A DNA stretch of 6,886 nt from an uncultured Collinsella sp. (GTDB lineage: Bacteria; Actinomycetota; Coriobacteriia; Coriobacteriales; Coriobacteriaceae). Under the pieces are notes generated by a model. The model ran no database searches. It was not told the DNA's origin and was given only the letters and a program-made list of their open reading frames with translations. Positions 6,077 to 6,886 of this stretch are shown piece after piece (within the stretch, counting starts at the first letter, position 1; each line of letters begins with the position of its first letter). The stretch is taken from the NCBI GenBank assembly GCA_902494815.1, contig CABUVB010000100.1, positions 1 through 6,886 of the forward strand. The letters run 5' to 3'. Both the position numbers and the translations under genes were made by a program.

Positions 6077-6107
6077 TGGTGCAAAGTGGCCAGGTTAGTT
6101 TGCACCA
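6077..6107. repeat. 9-bp inverted repeat upstream of the truncated GldA relative
   Basis: TGGTGCAAA (6077-6085) and TTTGCACCA (6099-6107) are perfect inverse copies with a 13-base spacer. No T-run follows on either side, so a terminator is unlikely. The site lies in the only 65 bases between the terminator and the next start codon, consistent with an operator for a dimeric regulator or a leader hairpin. The half-site TTTGCAC recurs at 6768-6774 before the next gene. Confidence 0.5.
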
Positions 6108-6137
6108 ATCGTTGTTTGATGAAGGGCGGATTCTCGT

Positions 6138-6659
6138 ATGGCGCTTCCCATGGTTTATGGCGGTCCCGGCCGGTATGTTCAGGGGCCGGGCGAACTTTCG
6201 CGTCAGGGCAGGTATTTGTCATGGTTGGGCTGCGCTGCTTATGTCTTGTTTGACCAGGGCACCGAGGATCGGCTGTGCAAGCAGATCGTCGATGGATTTC
6301 TGGACGAAGATCTAAGTGAGCCGTTCTTTAAGATTTATGACGGTCCGTGTACGGAAGACGCCGTTGTCGAAATGGCTAAGGAAGCCCGGGCCGAGTATTG
6401 CGACATGGTGGTGGGTATTGGCGGCGGCAAGATACTCGATATTGCCAAGGCCGTTGCGTTTTATGCCGAGGTGCCGTTGTGCGTATGCCCCACGGCGGCT
6501 TCGATGGACGGTCCGTGCAGCGAGATTTCCGATGCCGATTTGCAGGGTGTTGCAAATGCGGTCTTTAGAAATGAGCGTAATATGGCCAACGAGCAGGCAA
6601 AGGTGATCAAACAAAAGCTCGTGCAGCTCATGTGCGAGGCATATTTGGCGCTTGATTGA
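6138..6659 (+). pseudogene. GldA-family dehydrogenase with large internal in-frame deletion
   Basis: A 173-residue open frame that aligns without stops to the neighbouring GldA over its first 128 residues: YVQGPGEL, VGIGGGKILDIAKAVAFY at about 92-109, and CPTAASMDGPCS at 117-128. It then jumps to the C-terminal tail: SEISDADLQGVANAVFRNERNMAN matches AELTREQAMIVAEAACAPDDTMCN of GldA with no gap. About 190 residues equivalent to GldA 126-315 are missing, including all three metal ligands, so it cannot be an active dehydrogenase of the known type. The frame is preserved across the junction. Identity to GldA is modest and codon use is less biased, so this is an old paralogue that later lost its middle, not a fresh copy of its neighbour. 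The start ATG has a poor ribosome site (AAGGGCGG about 9 bases upstream). A retained nucleotide-binding mini-protein is possible, but decay is more likely. Confidence 0.82.
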
Positions 6660-6674
6660 CCTTGTGCAATCGAG

Positions 6675-6703
6675 GCGGCGATAGGCCATGGGCTATTTGC
6701 CGC
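6675..6703. other. Strong hairpin after the truncated GldA relative
   Basis: GCGGC (6675-6679) pairs with GCCGC (6699-6703). Inside it, ATAGgCCATGGgCTAT (6681-6696) is a 16-base palindrome with one mismatched pair. The stem starts 16 bases after the stop codon, where a terminator would be expected, but no T-run follows on either strand. It may be a decayed or factor-assisted terminator, or an operator. Confidence 0.45.
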
Positions 6704-6723
6704 AAAGATGCTCCGCGTGTAAT

Positions 6724-6754
6724 TTGCCCGAGGCGTGGGCCGATAGCGTATCAT
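6724..6754 (+). promoter_or_regulatory. Weak promoter candidate for the last gene
   Basis: TATCAT at 6749-6754 matches TATAAT at five of six positions. TTGCCC at 6724-6729 matches TTGACA at four of six, with a 19-base spacer that is longer than ideal. Transcription would start near 6761, giving a leader of about 34 bases. Confidence 0.3.
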
Positions 6755-6794
6755 TATCTCTTGCTTGTTTGCACTGCTCAGGGAGGGGCCGCGC

Positions 6795-6886
6795 ATGGCG
6801 CAGGAACACGATCTGTTTGATGACATTATCGAGATCAGCAAGGGTTTCGACTTTCTTAAAAACCCGCTTGGCGGCGTGACCGATGC
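6795..6886 (+). CDS. Unrecognised protein, N-terminal 30 residues only
   Basis: The frame opens at the ATG at 6795, preceded by GGGAGGGG (6781-6788) with a 6-base gap, and runs off the right edge. The visible sequence is acidic, then amphipathic: MAQEHDLFDDIIEIS followed by KGFDFLKNPLGGVTD. There is no signal peptide and no motif that lets me name a family. The strong ribosome binding site and normal codon use support a real gene. It follows the truncated dehydrogenase in the same direction, separated by a hairpin and a weak promoter candidate, so it is probably a separate transcription unit. Confidence 0.7.
   Translation, partial: MAQEHDLFDDIIEISKGFDFLKNPLGGVTD

Noticed and set aside
5242..6222. 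326-residue minus-strand open frame opposite gldA
   Set aside because: Antisense shadow spanning a terminator and two unrelated plus-strand features; no domain.
6055..6315. 86-residue plus-strand frame beginning within the gldA terminator
   Set aside because: An AAGGAGG-like sequence precedes its ATG, but it lies in the terminator stem with too long a gap. The frame overlaps the truncated dehydrogenase out of frame and has no protein-like features.

Overview
The window is high-GC bacterial DNA with strong AGGAGG-type ribosome binding sites. It carries a MurT-type peptidoglycan-amidation gene and a cluster of genes for fermentative group III (iron-dependent) alcohol and glycerol dehydrogenases. 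Together with the intergenic style, this suggests an anaerobic gut actinobacterium of the Coriobacteriia, probably Collinsella-like. That assignment is inference from gene content and codon use; no marker gene proves it.

Left part, minus strand (1-3115): three genes read leftward as a probable operon. Two tetratricopeptide-like proteins of unknown function come first and overlap by one base (TAATG). They look like diverged copies of each other. After 45 bases comes murT, the Mur-ligase-like subunit of lipid II isoglutaminyl synthase, cut by the left edge; its partner gatD would be expected beyond the edge.

Middle (3116-3615): a 500-base divergent intergenic region. It holds two oppositely oriented promoter candidates with the same unusual layout (AACTAGAAC, two bases, then a -10 box), several GGTGCC/GGCACC inverted motifs that may mark a dispersed repeat, CG-centred AAACGTTT palindromes, and a 9-bp hairpin in the leader of the alcohol dehydrogenase gene.

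Right part, plus strand (3616-6886): a strongly codon-biased, probably highly expressed iron-containing alcohol dehydrogenase followed by an intrinsic terminator; a complete GldA-type glycerol dehydrogenase starting only 23 bases after that terminator and followed by a second terminator; a short third gene of the GldA family that has lost about 190 internal residues, including every metal ligand; and the first 30 codons of an unrecognised gene. The two intact dehydrogenases fit redox balancing in fermentation: aldehyde to alcohol, and glycerol to or from dihydroxyacetone. The terminators suggest separately adjusted expression rather than one simple operon.

No mobile element, CRISPR array, tRNA or rRNA was seen. 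I found no clear new multi-gene system. The best leads are the duplicated TPR-like pair linked to murT, the shared promoter layout, and the catalytic-domain-less GldA relative.
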